Assembly (NCBI GenBank): GCA_035699745.1
Contig: DASSPH010000018.1
Coordinates: forward strand, 1 to 64,000
Reading direction: 5' to 3'
From: Vicinamibacterales bacterium
Lineage (GTDB): Bacteria > Acidobacteriota > Vicinamibacteria > Vicinamibacterales > 2-12-FULL-66-21
DNA length: 64,000 nt
Shown: in pieces, positions 1 through 7,834 of the stretch
Layout of the letters: the number at the start of each line of letters is the position of its first letter
Position numbering within the stretch: position 1 is the first letter of the stretch
Program-made: the position numbers and the translations under genes
Notes under the pieces: generated by a model
Databases searched by the model: none
Told to the model about the DNA's origin: nothing
What the model saw: the letters and a program-made list of their open reading frames with translations, nothing else

Positions 1-59
1 GCAGTCGGCGCAACATCCGCAGACCTGCGACGTGGCAGAACTCTCAGCCTTGGCGTATC

Positions 60-240
60 CGGAGGCGCTTCGGCGGGGAAGCCTTCGCCTGTCCGTGTGA
101 CGTGAACTCGCGGCTTGCCCAGCCGACGCTCCCCGGCAAACAGCAAGAGCCCGCCTTCGCGCCGTGTGAGATGAGGCAGCGCTTCGGCGGGGCAGCCTTC
201 GCCTGTCCGTGTGGCGTGAGCTCGCTGGCTTGCCCAGCCG
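60..240. repeat. Two-copy direct repeat downstream of tRNA-Glu
   Basis: Two imperfect copies of a segment of about 60 bases occur about 114 bases apart, the first from about 66 to 125 and the second from about 180 to 240. Both begin CGCTTCGGCGGGG, contain GCCTTCGCCTGTCCGTGTG and end GGCTTGCCCAGCCG. They lie just beyond the 3' end of the minus-strand tRNA. The second copy continues into an imperfect hairpin (about 232-275) formed with the sequence next to the tRNA acceptor end, which could help terminate transcription, although no T-tract follows. I see no supportable gene from 1 to 272. Confidence 0.6.
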
Positions 241-272
241 AAGCTCGCTCACGAATGCAGGCGAGCGAAGGC

Positions 273-348
273 TGGCGTCCCCAACGGGATTCGAACCCGT
301 GTTTTGGCCTTGAAAGGGCCACGTCCTGGGCCTCTGGACGATGGGGAC
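273..348 (-). tRNA. tRNA-Glu (anticodon TTC)
   Basis: The minus strand folds into a complete cloverleaf. The acceptor stem is GTCCCCA paired with TGGGGAC, then discriminator G and an encoded CCA end. The D arm is GTCC/GGAC. The anticodon stem is TGGCC/GGCCA with loop CTTTCAA, so the anticodon is TTC (complement of positions 312-314). The T arm is ACGGG-TTCGAAT-CCCGT. A TATCAT hexamer on the minus strand (complement of 375-380), about 26 bases upstream of the 5' end, could be the -10 element; no clear -35 is visible. Confidence 0.97.
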
Positions 349-451
349 ATCGGGAGGCGGGCTACGAACTTCCGATGATACCACGCGGCTGCCGCCCGGC
401 GACAGCGACCGCCGCCGGGAACCGGGCGCCGAACCGCGTGTCTACAACGGC

Positions 452-943
452 ATGCGACGCCTCGCGTGTGTCCTGTTGTCGGTGAATGCGGTCGCGCAAG
501 AAGGGACGAACTTCGCGGGCCGCTGGATCCTGCAGTCACCCGCCGCGCCCAACACCCCGCGCGTCCTCGTCGTCGAACAGCCGGTCGCGGCGACCAACGT
601 GCGCGGCGAACCGATGCGTCCGGCCTACCTCGAGATCACGATCCGTCGCGAAGGCCCCTCAGGCGCCATCACGGAAACGCGGCGGATCGGTGTCATCGGC
701 GGAACCGTCGGGGGCGTCCGCGGCGGCGAGCAGGTGCCGCGCACGCACGACGCAAGCCGCTGGGAGGAGGGCACGCTGGTGTTCATCCAGGGCAGCTACA
801 CCGGCGGCGCGCCGCGTACCGGCGCATGGACCGAACGGCGCGAGGCCTGGTCCCTCGCGCCGGACGGTACCCTGTCGATCGAGATCACGACGGCCGCGTC
901 GAGCGCGCCGCGGCAGACCACACGGGCGATCTACCGGCGCTGA
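452..943 (+). CDS. Small exported protein of unknown function
   Basis: This 163-residue protein begins with a short signal-peptide-like stretch (MRRLACVLLSVNAVAQ), so it is probably exported. The mature part reads as a small beta-rich domain (FAGRWILQ near its start, many alternating polar and hydrophobic residues), loosely like lipocalin-type domains, but I cannot assign a family. I chose the internal ATG because the longer reading begins inside the tRNA region and has no signal peptide. It converges on the lysyl-oxidase-family gene with a gap of under 40 bases. No active-site motif is recognisable. Confidence 0.6.
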   Translation: MRRLACVLLSVNAVAQEGTNFAGRWILQSPAAPNTPRVLVVEQPVAATNVRGEPMRPAYLEITIRREGPSGAITETRRIGVIGGTVGGVRGGEQVPRTHDASRWEEGTLVFIQGSYTGGAPRTGAWTERREAWSLAPDGTLSIEITTAASSAPRQTTRAIYRR

Positions 944-981
944 CCGGCGCCCGCGAACGTGGATCGGCTCCCCTGCCGTCT

Positions 982-1845
982 TTACTCTTTCTTCTCCTTG
1001 GCGTGGCACTCGTTCGGTTCGGCCATGATCGCCGCGTCCGACAGCGGCCCCACCGGCCCGCGGCCCGGATGCGCCGGGATCTCGATCTCCGCCTCCGCGG
1101 TGTTGTTCGCGTAGTTCGATTCCTCGAGCATGTGGCAGGCCCCGCTGCCGTCCGTGTACGGACACGGCTCGCCGCCGCTCGGCGTGAAGGGGGGATTCGC
1201 GGTGATGCGGATGATGTAGCGTCCCGCCGGGACCGGCGGCTGGCCGTCGCCGCCGTCGAGAACGAAGTACTGGCCGCCGAGGAAGAAGCGATACGTGTCC
1301 GTCCACCCGGCGCTCACCCCCTGGTTGCCGGCATGGCTGGTCGACCCGCACGAGCGGTAGAACCCTGGACCCGGCGCGCCGGTCAGCCACGCCGGATTGG
1401 GGTCGGTGTCGAGCATGCAGAAGCCGCGCTTGGCGGCGCGCCACACCGTGCCGGTCGCCGGATCGATCAATTCGTACTTCGCGTAGTTCCGGAAGTGGTA
1501 GTGCTGATGGCACAGCGCGAACTCGAACAGACCATCGTTGGCGTCGATGTGCTTCTGCGGATCGCCGATGTAGACGTCGGCGTCCCCGATGTTGGCTATC
1601 CCCACGGTGAAGCGCACCAGCAGCCGTTCACCCGGCGTGACGTCCCCCTCGACGACGCTGCAGGCGTTGGGACTGAGATTCTCGCGGCGCACGACCCACT
1701 GGCCGCCGAGCATGTCCTTCCGCACCTGCAGGTCGGGCATCCCGACGAGATCCGGCGCAGTCTTCCCCTGCTGCGCGCCGGGCGATCCGGACATCGAGAG
1801 CACGAACGCGAGACCGAGCGACAAGGCGAGAACACGCCGGACCAT
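982..1845 (-). CDS. Secreted lysyl-oxidase-family protein
   Basis: This 287-residue protein has a signal peptide of about 25 residues followed by a lysyl oxidase domain. Lysyl oxidases are copper enzymes that oxidise the epsilon-amine of peptidyl lysine to an aldehyde using a lysine tyrosylquinone cofactor. Visible hallmarks are the histidine-rich copper site CHQHYHF (about residues 112-118), the KRGFCMLDTD segment carrying the candidate cofactor lysine, and GVSAGWTDTYRF carrying the candidate cofactor tyrosine. The cysteines and the closing ESNYANN motif also fit. I chose the ATG preceded by AGGAGG because the upstream start lacks a signal peptide. The substrate is unknown and no partner gene is adjacent; exported activity is inferred. 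Confidence 0.82.
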   Translation of the reverse strand: MVRRVLALSLGLAFVLSMSGSPGAQQGKTAPDLVGMPDLQVRKDMLGGQWVVRRENLSPNACSVVEGDVTPGERLLVRFTVGIANIGDADVYIGDPQKHIDANDGLFEFALCHQHYHFRNYAKYELIDPATGTVWRAAKRGFCMLDTDPNPAWLTGAPGPGFYRSCGSTSHAGNQGVSAGWTDTYRFFLGGQYFVLDGGDGQPPVPAGRYIIRITANPPFTPSGGEPCPYTDGSGACHMLEESNYANNTAEAEIEIPAHPGRGPVGPLSDAAIMAEPNECHAKEKKE

Positions 1846-1917
1846 GGACACCTCCTCGAAAGACCCGTGATTCGGCCACAGTCGACCCCTCCGCGTCAAG
1901 CGCGATCGTCGTGAGCC

Positions 1918-3219
1918 TCAGATGCCCTTCAGGGCCCGCTGCAGCCGCTCGTCCTCCTCTATCCGCCGCGCCGCGTCTTCGCCAAGACGATCGATCTCCA
2001 GCGCCGCCCCGGCGCGGCTGAGCAGCGCAACCAGTTGGTACGCGCGCTCCCTGTCGGCGTGATCCGTGGCCGCGGCTGCTCGCAGCGCCCACTCGAGCGG
2101 GGTGGCGTTGAAGCGATGGTCGCGCGGGTCGATCGGCGCGCCGCGCTCGAGCAGCAGCGCCGCGACCTCGACGTGCGGCCCGTACGACGTCCAGTGCAGC
2201 GGCGTCTGCCCCGCATCGTCGCAGACGCCCGGATTGACGCCGCGATCGAGCAGGTATCGTGCGGTATCGAGCCGGCCGTAGCCGCAGGCGTAGAGAAATC
2301 CCTCTTCCATCTGCCGCTGCAGCGACGCATCCCGCAGACGGCCGTGCTCGTCGAAGAATGTCCTCACCACATCCAGCCGGCCGACGCCGGCGGCCTCGGC
2401 CAGGTTCATCCGCGCGCCGCGATCCGCGAACAGCCGGGCCGCGCCTCCCTGGCCGTTGGCCAGGCATCCCCAGACCGCGGAATGCTGGTTCCCGGTCAGT
2501 CCGGGTTTCTCGATATCCGCGCCGCGCGCCAGCAGCAGTTCGAGCAGGGCGGTCTGCACCCCCGCCTGCTCGGGATGGATGCTGGTCGCCGCCAGGCCGA
2601 GCGTGGTCGAGCCGCCGCCGTACGCCGCCGACTCGGCGTTCACGTCGGCGCCGCGGTCGAGCAGGAGCCGCGCGATCTCGACGATGTTCGGCGGCGTGAT
2701 CTGACGGAAATCCTCCACGCCGTTGGCCGACACGTAGTGCAGCAGCGTCGAGCCGTGATCGCGCGTCGAGCGTGCGGCCACGAGCTCGGGATGATCGCGC
2801 AGCAGCGCGCGGAGCGTCGTGATGTCCCCCGCCACGATCGCGTCCGCCGCGGCTTCGAAGCGGGCGACGGGGGTCTGCCCCGACAGCGCCTCGACGTGCG
2901 CGGCAAACTTCGGCCAGCTCGCAAACCCGTGTTCTCGCGCGATGAAGAACTGTGCGTCGGCCAGCAGGCAGCGATCGCCTCGATCGGACGTGCGGCGGAA
3001 CTCCTGCCAGCGCCGCGTGAGGCGCTGGGCGGCGCGGTTCAGGGCGGACGTGTTCCCGTCTCGCTCCCCCCGCAATCGGGCGATCGCCGACAGCGCCTTC
3101 GCGCCCCAGCGATCGATCGCGCCGGGATCCCCGGAGGCACACGCCCGCTGCAGATCGCGGGCGATCTTCCTGTACTGCTCGAGACGCGGACGTGGAGGCA
3201 GCGGGATGGCGTCAGACAT
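1918..3219 (-). CDS. Ankyrin-repeat protein
   Basis: This 433-residue protein has an alpha-helical N-terminus of about 120 residues and then a run of ankyrin repeats to near residue 400. Typical repeat signatures are visible, for example STLLHYVSANG, LLLDRGADVNAES and GQTPLHWTSYGPHVEVAALLLERGAPID. There is no signal peptide or membrane segment, so it is probably cytoplasmic and binds a partner protein; the partner is unknown. The start is the ATG preceded by AAGGAG at good spacing, which excludes a five-residue longer form. It lies upstream of the lysyl oxidase gene on the same strand with a gap of about 70 bases, so the two could be cotranscribed. Confidence 0.8.
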   Translation of the reverse strand: MSDAIPLPPRPRLEQYRKIARDLQRACASGDPGAIDRWGAKALSAIARLRGERDGNTSALNRAAQRLTRRWQEFRRTSDRGDRCLLADAQFFIAREHGFASWPKFAAHVEALSGQTPVARFEAAADAIVAGDITTLRALLRDHPELVAARSTRDHGSTLLHYVSANGVEDFRQITPPNIVEIARLLLDRGADVNAESAAYGGGSTTLGLAATSIHPEQAGVQTALLELLLARGADIEKPGLTGNQHSAVWGCLANGQGGAARLFADRGARMNLAEAAGVGRLDVVRTFFDEHGRLRDASLQRQMEEGFLYACGYGRLDTARYLLDRGVNPGVCDDAGQTPLHWTSYGPHVEVAALLLERGAPIDPRDHRFNATPLEWALRAAAATDHADRERAYQLVALLSRAGAALEIDRLGEDAARRIEEDERLQRALKGI

Positions 3220-3377
3220 ACGAATCTCCTTCATGACGCGCCTGGAGTCCGCACTCAGGCAGGAAGATTCGTACGAAGCGAGCGAGCGTAGACGACGTTC
3301 GGGTGGGCACGGCCCTCTCCGCGGACTGGATGCGCCCCGCGCGCAGCGCCGAGTATACAGCCACGCGTGCGGTCGAG

Positions 3378-3406
3378 TTTCAAACCGGCCGCCGGTCGCA
3401 TAGACT
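3378..3406 (+). promoter_or_regulatory. Candidate sigma70-like promoter of the SpoIID-like gene
   Basis: TTTCAA (3378-3383) and TAGACT (3401-3406) are separated by exactly 17 bases, upstream of a GTG start that has a strong GGAGAGGAGGT ribosome binding site. This would give a leader of about 34 bases. It is a plausible housekeeping promoter by pattern only. Confidence 0.4.
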
Positions 3407-3446
3407 GGCTCCCCCCGGACGCGGCCGGGGAGAGGAGGTCACCCAC

Positions 3447-5345
3447 GTGCGTCGATTCATCGCTGTCGTCTTCGGTCTGGCTCTCGCCGTCTCGTCCGTT
3501 TCCACCCGGAACCAGGAGCTGCAAAGTCCCGATCAGAATCCCCCGCCGGCGCAGTCGGAACAGGAACGTCTCGAAGAGGAATTCATTCAGTCGAAGATCG
3601 CCAACGGCGAGTCGCACGCGTCGGGCGCGCGCCCGGAGCTGGGGCCGATCGTGCTCGGCAACCCCACCACCGCCGTCGTCGCGCTGCGCGTCGGCCTCAA
3701 CGCCTCGACCTTCAATGCCGCCGGCGGCCTCGCCACCGAGTTCGCGTCGCTGCATCACACCGCCGTCGATCTGGCCAACACCGCCGGGTCGGTGAAGGTC
3801 GTCGATCGCTCGGACGGCAAGGAGATCCTGCTGATGGAGGCCGGCACGAGCGTGCACGTCGAGCACGACGGCACCCAGTTCCTCGTCTCGCAGGACGGGG
3901 TGTTCCTCGGCGGCTTCGCCGGCCCTATCCTGTTCCGGCCCGACGATCCGGCGAACCGGTTCCGCGTCGACAGCATCCGGCGCACCTTCGGCACCACGCA
4001 GCGGCCGCTCTACCGCGGAGCGATGGAAGTGGCGCGCGGCTCCACGACCGCGGGCCTCGCTGGCCCGCCGCGCTTCAATCTCCTCAACATCGTGGAGGTC
4101 GAAGACTACGTGCCGGGCGTCGTGGCGAACGAGTCGATCGCGAGCTTCAGCCCTGCGGCGCTGCGGGCGCAGGCGGTCGCGGCGCGCGGCTACGCCATCG
4201 CCAACATCGGCAATTACGTCAGGCGCGGCTACCCCTTCGACATCGTCGATTCGAGCGCGTCACAGGTGTATCGCGGGGTCATCTCCGAACACGCCAACGC
4301 CGTTCTGGCGGCCGGCGCCACATACGGCCTGGTCGCGTCGGCGAACGGCCGGATCATCTCCGCCATGTACTCGTCGTCGTTCGGCGGCCACAGCGACAGC
4401 AACGAGTGGATCAGCTTCACCAACAACGTCAAGCTCGGTGGGACGCCGACGTCGTACCTGCGCGGCATCTACGACGGCCTCGAACCCCCGCCGGACTTCT
4501 CGAGCCCCGCGGGAATCGACTTCTTCTGGCGCTCCCAGCCGCCGGCCATTCCCCTGTTCTACGACGACTGCGCCTACACCGGGAACGGATTCTCGCGCTG
4601 GAGGTTCACGCTGCCGGCCAGCGTGCTCAAGACGCGCCTGACGACGGGGAATTCGACGCTGATCTCCGGCACCAGGACCGGTCCGATCACGAACGTCGAG
4701 ATCACGGAGCGCTCCGGCAGCACGCAGCGCGCCGTCGCCGCCCGCCTGACGTTGACCACGGGCGTCCTCGAGGTGCGCGGCTGGGAGAGCCTGCGCCAGA
4801 CGATCGGCCGGACGAGCGCCGGTGGAACGCCTCGAGCCTGCGGGACGAGCACCATCGCGGCGAACTTCGTGCTCAACAGCCCCTCCGCCGTCGACGTCGC
4901 GGTGAACCCTGACGGCACCGCCGGCAACCTGACCGTCTACGGCGGCGGCTGGGGACACAACCTGGGCATGAGCCAGTACGGCGCGCATGGACGCGGCAAG
5001 GCGGGCTTCTCGTTCGTCGAGATCCTGAAGGCGTACTACACCGGCGTGGACATCGGCTCGTATCCGATCGACATCGGCCGCGAGCCGGGTACGGGCCCGC
5101 CGACTCTCCGCCAGGAATTCGCGGCGCCGAACGCGCGCGGCACGCTGCAGATCCGCGCCGAGGACCTGCGCGGACTGCGGGTGCACGTCAACGGACTCTA
5201 CGACCTGAGCTTCGACGAAGCGGCGTTGTCGTCCGGGCTGATCGAGGTGGATCTCTCGCCGTACCTGGTCGCGGGGCTCAACGTGATTCAGTACAACCCG
5301 GTGGGACGCGCCGGACGCGCTACCGTGAACGTGGTCGTTCAGTAG
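3447..5345 (+). CDS. Exported SpoIID/LytB-domain protein
   Basis: This 632-residue protein starts with an export signal (VRRFIAVVFGLALAVSS) and carries a SpoIID/LytB domain from about residue 209 to 525. Motifs include LLNIVEVEDYVPGVVANES, ALRAQAVAARGYA, and near the end GGGWGHNLGMSQYGAHGRG with ILKAYYTG. SpoIID-type enzymes are lytic transglycosylases acting on peptidoglycan glycan strands stripped of stem peptides. In a lineage not known to sporulate the role is probably wall remodelling (inference). The domain is interrupted by a long insert around residues 345-430, and about 75 residues after it look like a small beta-sandwich. The GTG was chosen for the GGAGAGGAGGT site and because it exposes the signal peptide. 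Confidence 0.85.
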   Translation: MRRFIAVVFGLALAVSSVSTRNQELQSPDQNPPPAQSEQERLEEEFIQSKIANGESHASGARPELGPIVLGNPTTAVVALRVGLNASTFNAAGGLATEFASLHHTAVDLANTAGSVKVVDRSDGKEILLMEAGTSVHVEHDGTQFLVSQDGVFLGGFAGPILFRPDDPANRFRVDSIRRTFGTTQRPLYRGAMEVARGSTTAGLAGPPRFNLLNIVEVEDYVPGVVANESIASFSPAALRAQAVAARGYAIANIGNYVRRGYPFDIVDSSASQVYRGVISEHANAVLAAGATYGLVASANGRIISAMYSSSFGGHSDSNEWISFTNNVKLGGTPTSYLRGIYDGLEPPPDFSSPAGIDFFWRSQPPAIPLFYDDCAYTGNGFSRWRFTLPASVLKTRLTTGNSTLISGTRTGPITNVEITERSGSTQRAVAARLTLTTGVLEVRGWESLRQTIGRTSAGGTPRACGTSTIAANFVLNSPSAVDVAVNPDGTAGNLTVYGGGWGHNLGMSQYGAHGRGKAGFSFVEILKAYYTGVDIGSYPIDIGREPGTGPPTLRQEFAAPNARGTLQIRAEDLRGLRVHVNGLYDLSFDEAALSSGLIEVDLSPYLVAGLNVIQYNPVGRAGRATVNVVVQ

Positions 5346-5368
5346 GCAGAGAACGGCATCTTTTCAGC

Positions 5369-5402
5369 GGGCTGGGCGTCAGAAGGGCTCGACGCCCAGC
5401 CC
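5369..5402. terminator. Hairpin between convergent genes
   Basis: GGGCTGGGCGTC (5369-5380) and GACGCCCAGCCC (5391-5402) form a perfect 12-bp stem with a 10-base loop between two convergent genes. It overlaps the last codons of the minus-strand gene. No T-tract follows on either strand, so it is a candidate bidirectional terminator or RNA-stabilising hairpin and not a classical intrinsic terminator. Confidence 0.5.
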
Positions 5403-7067
5403 CTCGTGCCCCGGCGGACAGTTCGCGCCCGCCAGCGAACGCGCCAGCCACGCGCGCGCGGTCTCGCGGTCCGGCAGCGGCTGCACGGTTCCACTGCCCG
5501 CGTGATACGCAAACAGCGACGGCGAATACGGGTATCGCTTCGGCTGGCCGTAGATGCTCGCCGCGATCCCCTCGTCTTCGGCCGTCATGCGCGGCGTGAC
5601 GACGTTCGCCGCCGCCGAACGCGTCCGGTAATACACCTGCAGCGCCCCCGTGAAATCCCAGTCCGCCTCGAAGACAATCGCCGGCCCCACGTACGGACAC
5701 ACGCCGTCGAGGAGCAGCGTCGACTGCGGCGGAAGCGCCGCGAAGCGGGTGCGGATGTTCTCGAGCGTGTCGCGCTCGATCCTGTATGCCTTCACCCAGC
5801 GCTCGGCAAGGACGTTGACGATCGCAAAGCCGCTGCTGCCGATCGCGGCGATCCCCAGCGCGAAGACGAGGCTGCGCGTGCGCGTCGTCGGGAGCAGCGC
5901 GACGAGCAGCCCCACCCCGCCGACGAGGCACATCGCCGCGCCGAGCGCCGCCGCGATGGCGCTGCGGTTCGCAATCCCCGTCGTGGTGAACTGCACGTTG
6001 TAGTTGGTGAGGAAGATCGCGTACCCCAGCGCAAAGACGACGACGCCCGCGGCAGCCGCGAGGAGCCATGCCCTGCGTCCGGGCCACGGCTCCGATCGAA
6101 GCACGACCGCGAGGTAGAGAAGGATTGCGACCGCCGCCGCGAGAGTCAACGCCTGGAGCCCGGCCGGCGCCGTCCGGACGAGCGCGATCGCATTCACGGG
6201 GAGCTGCGCGCCGTATTCCACGAAATGGACACGCACGGCATTGAACGCATTCAGGCCGTACTCGCCTCGCGGAAGATCGAATCGCACCGCGTGACGCACA
6301 ATCGCCGAGACCTGCGCGGCGAGCCCCTGCTCCGCGCCGAGCCGCACCGTCGTCTGCAGCTTGAACAGGACGAGCCCGGCGATCGCGACGATATTGACCG
6401 CGGCGAACGCTGCCGCCTGCAGGATCCGCCGGCGCGTCAGCGACGTCCGACCGTGCCAGAGCTGCCAGGCGAGCGAGGCCGGAGCGGCACACAACAGCAA
6501 CGGGAGCGGCACTTCATACGCGAGCACGCTCACGCACAGCCCCGCCAGCGCAATCCCCTTCCAGATCAGCGCGCCCGCCGCACGACGCGCCCGCCACCCC
6601 CTCAGGTCCGCATAGATGCTGGCGAGCGCGGCCGTCATGCTCAGCGTGATCGCGAACGCCACGAACCAGAAACGATCGCTCGAGTAATTCGGCAGCAGTC
6701 CATACACCAGCGCCACCGGCAGCGCGACGACGCGCGACAGCCGCAGCTCGCGGCCGATCGCGTAGACCAGCAGCGGGTTCAGGACCACGAAGACCGCGTT
6801 CACGAGGTGATAACCGAGCGGATCGAGGCCGAACAGCCCATAGAGCGCGGCGCACAGCCACAGTTGCACCGGGCGCATCGCGTGCTGCGGGCTGTGAGAC
6901 GCGTCGTAGAACCCGCGAACCGTCTGGTCCGCGGACGTGGCGTACATCCCGAGGAACGCCCAGTCGTCGCTATAGAAGCCCAGGCCGGGGAGATACCACA
7001 GGAGCGAGAGGGTGACGACGACGCCGATGAAGGCGCCGTCGTACAGAGCGGGAGAGCGTCGGAGCAC
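5379..7067 (-). CDS. Multi-pass GT-C-like membrane protein
   Basis: This 562-residue protein has roughly ten to twelve hydrophobic segments with short loops. The first external loop contains LGFYSDDWAFLGMY, an acidic DD pair typical of GT-C fold glycosyltransferases that use lipid-linked sugars (PMT/ArnT/DUF2029-like families). The C-terminal 130 residues form a soluble region, probably periplasmic. I infer a role in transferring sugars to lipid or protein at the outer face of the inner membrane. The exact family and substrate cannot be told. It runs in the same direction as, and just downstream of, the phosphatase gene. Confidence 0.6.
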   Translation of the reverse strand: MLRRSPALYDGAFIGVVVTLSLLWYLPGLGFYSDDWAFLGMYATSADQTVRGFYDASHSPQHAMRPVQLWLCAALYGLFGLDPLGYHLVNAVFVVLNPLLVYAIGRELRLSRVVALPVALVYGLLPNYSSDRFWFVAFAITLSMTAALASIYADLRGWRARRAAGALIWKGIALAGLCVSVLAYEVPLPLLLCAAPASLAWQLWHGRTSLTRRRILQAAAFAAVNIVAIAGLVLFKLQTTVRLGAEQGLAAQVSAIVRHAVRFDLPRGEYGLNAFNAVRVHFVEYGAQLPVNAIALVRTAPAGLQALTLAAAVAILLYLAVVLRSEPWPGRRAWLLAAAAGVVVFALGYAIFLTNYNVQFTTTGIANRSAIAAALGAAMCLVGGVGLLVALLPTTRTRSLVFALGIAAIGSSGFAIVNVLAERWVKAYRIERDTLENIRTRFAALPPQSTLLLDGVCPYVGPAIVFEADWDFTGALQVYYRTRSAAANVVTPRMTAEDEGIAASIYGQPKRYPYSPSLFAYHAGSGTVQPLPDRETARAWLARSLAGANCPPGHEGLGVEPF

Positions 7068-7091
7068 TCGCCCCGATGATAACGCGGCCGG

Positions 7092-7682
7092 CTATCTCGC
7101 GGCCGCGGCGGCGGGGGCGACGTACTTCAGAACGAAGTCCTTGAACTCGGGGTGCAGGAAGTCGGCGCCGAATTTGTACTGCTTCATCTCCGCGAAGGCG
7201 CGGGCGCCGGGCCATCCCTCCATCGACATGCGGTAGAGCGCGGTCATCACCCCGGTGCGGTGCTTGCCGCCGATGCAGTGCACGTAGACCGGCTGGTTCG
7301 CCGGATCGTTCACGAGCGAGAGGAACTGCGCGACGATCGCCGGCGACGGCACCTGGTGCGTCGACATCGGAATGCGCACGAACTTCATCCCCGCCGCGGC
7401 GGCGTTGGTTTCTTCGGCGCGGTCCCCCTCCTGCGCGAGGTCGATCATGAGCTTGACGCCGAGCGTCGAGAGCGCCCGGAAGTCATCCCCTTTCGGCTGC
7501 GCGCCGCGGTAGTAGTGATCGTTGATCTGGCCGAAGTTGTCGATCCGGATTCCAGCGGCGGCGGCCGCGGGCGACAGCGGACCGCGCCCGCCGGCAAAGG
7601 CCGGAGCGGGGGCGGCGCTCAGCGCGAGAACCAGGGACAGCCCAGCCGTACAGGTACGAAGCGACGTCCGACTCAACCGCAT
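7092..7682 (-). CDS. Exported tyrosine/dual-specificity-type protein phosphatase
   Basis: This 196-residue protein has a signal peptide (about residues 1-30, ending APAFA) and a cysteine phosphatase domain. The CX5R catalytic loop is VHCIGGKHRTG, with the nucleophile Cys at about 136 and the phosphate-binding Arg at about 142. The upstream segment GVKLMIDLAQEGDRAEE fits the general-acid region of dual-specificity phosphatases. An exported phosphatase of this type may act on phosphotyrosine, phosphoinositide or other phosphoesters outside the cytoplasm; the substrate is not evident. The start is the ATG preceded by AGGAGG. It lies about 25 bases upstream of the membrane protein gene, so they may form an operon. 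Confidence 0.83.
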   Translation of the reverse strand: MRLSRTSLRTCTAGLSLVLALSAAPAPAFAGGRGPLSPAAAAAGIRIDNFGQINDHYYRGAQPKGDDFRALSTLGVKLMIDLAQEGDRAEETNAAAAGMKFVRIPMSTHQVPSPAIVAQFLSLVNDPANQPVYVHCIGGKHRTGVMTALYRMSMEGWPGARAFAEMKQYKFGADFLHPEFKDFVLKYVAPAAAAAR

Positions 7683-7834
7683 GTTCCAACCTCCTGGGTA
7701 CCGGTTCAAAGCGGCAAGGTCCATTCCGACGCGCCCGGCCCGAATCCCGCTGCGTGAGAGCCGATGTGGTTACGACGCTGAGTCATGTAAAAAAGACGGG
7801 GACGACTCGACTGTCCCGTGCGCCCTGCTTTTGC

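Noticed and set aside
44-322. Minus-strand open frame of about 90 residues across the tRNA
   Set aside because: It reads through the tRNA gene and the two direct repeats; the repeated peptide comes from the DNA repeats and there is no support for translation.
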